A DNA stretch of 7,816 nucleotides from Candidatus Gastranaerophilales bacterium (GTDB lineage: Bacteria; Cyanobacteriota; Vampirovibrionia; Gastranaerophilales; Gastranaerophilaceae), in assembly GCA_944326495.1 (NCBI GenBank), contig CALVEE010000089.1, positions 1-7,816 on the forward strand, in the 5' to 3' direction. This document shows positions 5,876 through 7,816 of the stretch, in pieces. A model generated the notes under the pieces. The model did no database searches, was not told the DNA's origin, and was given only the letters and a program-made list of their open reading frames with translations. Position 1 is the first letter of the stretch. Each line of letters begins with the position of its first letter. The position numbers and the translations under genes are program-made.

Positions 5876-6190
5876 ATGAAATCAAAAGAAGAAATTGTGA
5901 AAGAAATGCAATTAGTAGTTGAGCAGATGCGACTTGATGATATTGAAGAAAATCCTGACTGCGAGAATGAATTTTTCACCTGTGACGCCTGCGGCGGGGT
6001 AAAATCTCTTGCCGGTTCAGTGCAATACGGAAATTACAGGCTTTGCAATGATTGTGTTTTGTATGCAGAAGCCGGATTTGAACTCGGGCAGATTAAAGAC
6101 ATTGAAGAGCTTATTAACGCAATGGAAGATAAACGGCTGGAAGCTGATTGCGAGTTTATTAAACAAGAAGAAAAGAAATTACAAAACTGA
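5876..6190 (+). CDS. Uncharacterised 104-aa protein with a CxxC-CxxC zinc-knuckle pair
   Basis: I do not recognise this family. It starts 11 nt after pdxJ with AAGGGA (5863-5868) overlapping the pdxJ stop, so it is probably in the same transcript. Residues 1-25 are a charged predicted helix (MKSKEEIVKEMQLVVEQMRLDD). The centre holds C36-D-A-C39 and C57-N-D-C60, 17 residues apart, which suits a structural zinc site. The C-terminal half (about 66-104) is an acidic/basic helix suited to coiled-coil contact. There is no signal peptide or membrane segment, so it is likely cytoplasmic. The helix-knuckle-helix layout recalls small zinc-ribbon adaptor or regulatory proteins in general, but no specific homology is visible. 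Its function is unknown; the neighbours suggest co-expression with MurT and PdxJ and no more. Confidence 0.8.
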   Translation: MKSKEEIVKEMQLVVEQMRLDDIEENPDCENEFFTCDACGGVKSLAGSVQYGNYRLCNDCVLYAEAGFELGQIKDIEELINAMEDKRLEADCEFIKQEEKKLQN

Positions 6191-6197
6191 GGAAGGT

Positions 6198-6413
6198 ATG
6201 AAAATATCAATAGAAACTATTTTAAGAGCAAATGCGATGGGAATTGCAAGAAGTAAAATGGAGAAGGATAGTTTTTATAATAAAATGATTCGGTATTCCC
6301 GGGCTGAAAATCGAGATATTTTTGAATTCACACAAAATAGAGACAAAATTAATTCATCTTTTAAAAAAGCCTGGGATAGTGTTCTCGGGGAAAAAAATAA
6401 TAAAAAGCTCTAG
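6198..6413 (+). CDS. Uncharacterised 71-aa basic protein
   Basis: This short gene starts 7 nt after the preceding stop. An AGGAAGG sequence (6190-6196) overlaps that stop and sits very close to the ATG, suggesting reinitiation or coupling. A longer in-frame start at 6009 would overlap most of the 104-aa gene and is rejected. The product is rich in Lys, Arg and Asn, mostly helical in character, without cysteines, membrane segments or a signal peptide. Features are an N-terminal stretch MKISIETILRANAMGIARSK and an aromatic/charged centre FYNKMIRYSRAENRDIFEF. I know no matching family. Its place at the end of the murT-pdxJ cluster and coding-like residue use support a real gene, but with less certainty than its neighbours. 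Confidence 0.65.
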   Translation: MKISIETILRANAMGIARSKMEKDSFYNKMIRYSRAENRDIFEFTQNRDKINSSFKKAWDSVLGEKNNKKL

Positions 6414-6426
6414 ATATTATGGAGAT

Positions 6427-6491
6427 TAATAATTCCTCTTTTTGTAGTAAAATTGTAGTGTAAAATTCAACTTCAAAAGAGGAAATTATTA
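6427..6491 (+). promoter_or_regulatory. Inverted repeat masking the nifU ribosome binding site
   Basis: TAATAATTCCTCTTTT (6427-6442) is complementary to AAAAGAGGAAATTATTA (6475-6491), 16 pairs with one bulged A and a 32-nt loop. The right arm contains the nifU Shine-Dalgarno (AGAGGA, 6478-6483) and the A of its ATG, so in a read-through transcript the site would be paired. The loop holds a direct repeat with two TAAAAT boxes (6448-6453 and 6461-6466) that could be -10 elements. If transcription starts there, the left arm is absent from the mRNA and the inverted repeat could act only as DNA. Confidence 0.45.
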
Positions 6492-7321
6492 TGTGGGAAT
6501 ATTCGGAGAAGGTATTAGATCACTACAGAAACCCCAGAAATGTCGGTAAGATTGATGATGCTGATTTGATTGGAGAAGCTGGGTCACTTGCCTGCGGTGA
6601 TTCTTTAAAATTATATATAAAACTTGACGGTAAGGTTATTAAAGATGCTAAATTCCAGACATTTGGATGCGGCTCTGCTGTCGCTTCATCAAGTATTCTG
6701 ACCGAAATGATTATCGGAAAAACAATTGATGAAGCTGCTAAGATTACTAATAAAGATATCGCAGATGAGCTTGACGGGCTTCCGCAGGAGAAGATGCACT
6801 GTTCTGTTATGGGGCATGAAGCTTTAGAGGATGCTATTAAAAAGTATTACGGAGAAGATGTTATTGCAATGGAAGAGGGGTTAAACCCGAGCGGAGAAAA
6901 AATTATCTGTACCTGCTTTAATGTAACAGAAAATCAGATTTGGGAAGCCATTAAGGTAAACGGGCTTAAGACTGTAGATGAGGTCACAAACTACACAAAA
7001 GCCGGCGGCGCCTGCGGAAGATGCAGGGGAGTAATTAAGGATATGCTTGAAACTTATTACAAGAAAGCTGAACAGACAGCAGAGCTTACGCCGACACAAA
7101 AAATCTTGAAAATCAGTAAAGTTATTGACCAGCAGATTTCACCGCAGCTGCAAAAAGACGGCGGTGACGTTGAACTTGTTGATGTTGATGGAAATAAGGT
7201 AAAAGTTAAATTAACCGGCATGTGCAGCGGATGTAAAAATGCAACCATGACTTTAAAATCTTTTGTAGAGTCTGTTCTAAAAGATAAAGTTGACAAAAAT
7301 CTTGAAGTTGAGCAGGTATAA
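6491..7321 (+). CDS. nifU: Three-domain Fe-S cluster assembly scaffold NifU
   Basis: NifU is a cytoplasmic scaffold on which a NifS/IscS cysteine desulfurase assembles [2Fe-2S] and [4Fe-4S] clusters for transfer to apoproteins. The 276-aa product has all three modules. The IscU-like domain (1-125) carries cluster ligands C35 (LACGD), C60 (FGCGSAVASSS) and C104 (MHCSVMG). The central BFD-type [2Fe-2S] domain (about 138-182) has C140, C142, C175 and C178 (ICTCFNVTE and GGACGRCRG). The Nfu domain (about 203-276) has C245-S-G-C248. All nine expected cysteines are present, so it looks fully active. A 77-nt spacer separates it from the upstream gene, and AGAGGA lies 7 nt before the ATG. No nifS and no nitrogenase gene is in the window, so a housekeeping role, as in other anaerobes that use NifU for general Fe-S assembly, is more likely than nitrogen fixation. 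Confidence 0.97.
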   Translation: MWEYSEKVLDHYRNPRNVGKIDDADLIGEAGSLACGDSLKLYIKLDGKVIKDAKFQTFGCGSAVASSSILTEMIIGKTIDEAAKITNKDIADELDGLPQEKMHCSVMGHEALEDAIKKYYGEDVIAMEEGLNPSGEKIICTCFNVTENQIWEAIKVNGLKTVDEVTNYTKAGGACGRCRGVIKDMLETYYKKAEQTAELTPTQKILKISKVIDQQISPQLQKDGGDVELVDVDGNKVKVKLTGMCSGCKNATMTLKSFVESVLKDKVDKNLEVEQV

Positions 7322-7340
7322 AATATATAAGCAAGCTAAT

Positions 7341-7394
7341 GTAGGTCAGGCATTGCCTAACAATAAAGTTTTTGTCAGGCAATGCCTGACCTAC
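7341..7394. repeat. Two-armed palindromic element after nifU, possible terminator
   Basis: A 21-nt left arm (7341-7361) and right arm (7374-7394) are reverse complements with one mismatch (A7359), separated by a 12-nt loop. Each arm is itself a GTCAGGCAwTGCCTGAC palindrome, with one mismatch in the left, so the DNA can fold as one long hairpin or two short ones. It starts 19 nt after the nifU stop and could stop transcription, but no clean T-tract follows. The trinucleotide AAT flanks both ends, compatible with a short target duplication but too short to prove one. Confidence 0.8.
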
Positions 7395-7409
7395 AATTAA
7401 TTTAAATAA

Positions 7410-7562
7410 AGAACTCTCCAGCGTAGAATAGAACTTTATGAAGCTACGGGGGGATATAAATTAATTGACCTGAAAGAAGAAGGATTGCTTGCAAAAATAA
7501 AAAGAAAAAGAACATTTCCCTCTCCTTACGTAGTACTGTCCGGTAAAAATTTTGCTTATTGA
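7410..7562 (+). pseudogene. Possible remnant of an unidentified gene
   Basis: The frame is open for 50 codons, ending at TGA 7560-7562, with no usable ATG/GTG start and no RBS. The translation contains protein-like stretches such as RIELYEATGGYKLIDLKEEG followed by LLAKIKRKR. It may be a decayed 3' gene fragment trapped between repeats. A stretch this long can also arise by chance in AT-rich DNA, and I recognise no family. Confidence 0.2.
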
Positions 7563-7608
7563 AAATATGCTCTCTCAAGGGAAGAAACGCTATACACTTG
7601 GCGCTGCT

Positions 7609-7640
7609 CCCTCCCTTATGAGGGAGGGTTGGGGTGGGTG
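7609..7640 (+). repeat. Hairpin plus G-quadruplex dispersed repeat, copy 2
   Basis: CCCTCCCT (7609-7616) and AGGGAGGG (7621-7628) are joined by TATG. GGGAGGGTTGGGGTGGG (7622-7638) is a canonical quadruplex motif on the + strand, followed by TG as in copy 1. Arm length, loop length, orientation and the G-rich tail match 3368-3399, while unpaired positions differ, which suggests the structure is conserved rather than recently copied. Confidence 0.8.
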
Positions 7641-7719
7641 ATAACAAACCTTGCACCAAACAAGGCTTATACTTTTAACGCAACCCCTAACGGACTGGCA
7701 CCCATCCTAACCTTGTCTT

Positions 7720-7815
7720 GGATTTGCTCCACGCTCACAGAGCTTCACCTTTAAGCCTCACGGCTTAGCCGGTTCAGTCTGTTCGCTATCCGGACTTACG
7801 TCCGTCCGCAAATCC
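7720..7815. repeat. Cluster of small hairpins closed by an 8-bp inverted repeat
   Basis: GGATTTGC (7720-7727) and GCAAATCC (7808-7815) enclose three short perfect hairpins: GCTC-ACA-GAGC (7733-7743), TAAGCC-TCAC-GGCTTA (7752-7767) and CGGAC-TTAC-GTCCG (7791-7804). The layout looks like a multibranched fold, but the loops of 3-4 nt and the absence of a T-arm next to the closing stem rule out a normal tRNA. It could be a small mobile or REP-type repeat, or part of a larger structure continuing past the window. Confidence 0.5.
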
Positions 7816-7816
7816 G

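Larger units (their letters stand above)
7322..7816. other. Gene-free repeat-rich region after nifU
   Basis: About 495 bp hold no confident gene. Contents in order are a two-armed palindromic element, an open stretch that may be a gene remnant, the second hairpin/quadruplex repeat, a small CCTTG...CAAGG hairpin (7649-7665, 7-nt loop), and a GC-rich end with several short hairpins. The last ~130 bp are clearly richer in G+C than the coding DNA. A minus-strand frame through 7444-7659 merely translates the repeat. Confidence 0.7.

Noticed and set aside
6009..6197. Long N-terminal extension of the 71-aa gene from ATG 6009
   Set aside because: It would overlap most of the zinc-knuckle gene in another frame and lacks an RBS, whereas the start at 6198 follows an AGGAAGG sequence.
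6421..6443. Terminator after the 71-aa gene (GGAG...TTCC followed by TCTTTTT)
   Set aside because: The stem is only four pairs including a G-T; the same T-rich arm is better explained by its long pairing with the nifU leader.
6491..7321. Nitrogen-fixation cluster
   Set aside because: NifU alone does not imply nitrogenase; no nifS, nifH, nifD or nifK is present and the neighbours are housekeeping genes.
7444..7659. 71-aa minus-strand protein after nifU
   Set aside because: Its N-terminal part is the translation of the CCCTCCCT repeat (SPTPTLPHKGGS-like) and the rest is low-complexity; it is a repeat artefact.
7720..7815. tRNA (including tRNA-Sec, because of the 8-bp closing stem and ~96-nt length)
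   Set aside because: The loops are 3-4 nt instead of about 7, no T-arm with a TTCRANY-type loop adjoins the closing stem on either strand, and no anticodon arm can be placed.

Overview
The window is AT-rich bacterial DNA with closely packed genes on the + strand, interrupted by two repeat-laden intergenic islands. Every protein I can name is a housekeeping protein. I see no phage, CRISPR, transposase or tRNA/rRNA gene. Dispersed palindromes, short tandem arrays, a three-domain NifU, a MurT and an ispH-rpsA junction would fit an uncultured gut lineage such as Gastranaerophilales (Melainabacteria). That taxon is a guess from gene content and style; a clostridial-type host is the main alternative.

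Layout. Positions 1-1284 hold the 3' end of ispH (last step of the MEP isoprenoid pathway) overlapping rpsA (four-S1-domain ribosomal protein S1) by 14 bp, then a strong intrinsic terminator. A candidate promoter lying partly in the terminator's T-tract serves typA/bipA (1411-3201), a ribosome-associated GTPase. Positions 3202-3814 carry no gene but are dense in repeats: imperfect hairpins, two arrays with an 8-bp period, a 13-bp tandem duplication, a perfect palindrome, a CCCTCCCT hairpin merged with a G-quadruplex motif, and a GC-rich REP-like pair of hairpins. Next is a tight cluster, murT (best start GTG at 3842), pdxJ, a 104-aa protein with a four-cysteine knuckle pair and a 71-aa basic protein, with gaps of 1, 11 and 7 nt. 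A 77-nt spacer with a long inverted repeat covering the nifU ribosome binding site precedes nifU (6491-7321). Positions 7322-7816 are again non-coding and repeat-rich, with a two-armed palindromic element, a second copy of the hairpin/G-quadruplex repeat, a possible gene remnant and a cluster of small hairpins closed by an 8-bp inverted repeat at the window edge.

How the genes relate. IspH, S1 and TypA serve isoprenoid supply and translation. MurT is the Mur-ligase subunit of lipid II amidation but lacks its usual neighbour gatD; it is instead followed by pdxJ (vitamin B6 synthesis). NifU is a Fe-S scaffold, and IspH is one likely Fe-S client. No new defence or mobile system is evident. The most unusual material is the repeat families and a possible slippage fusion at the ispH-rpsA junction.
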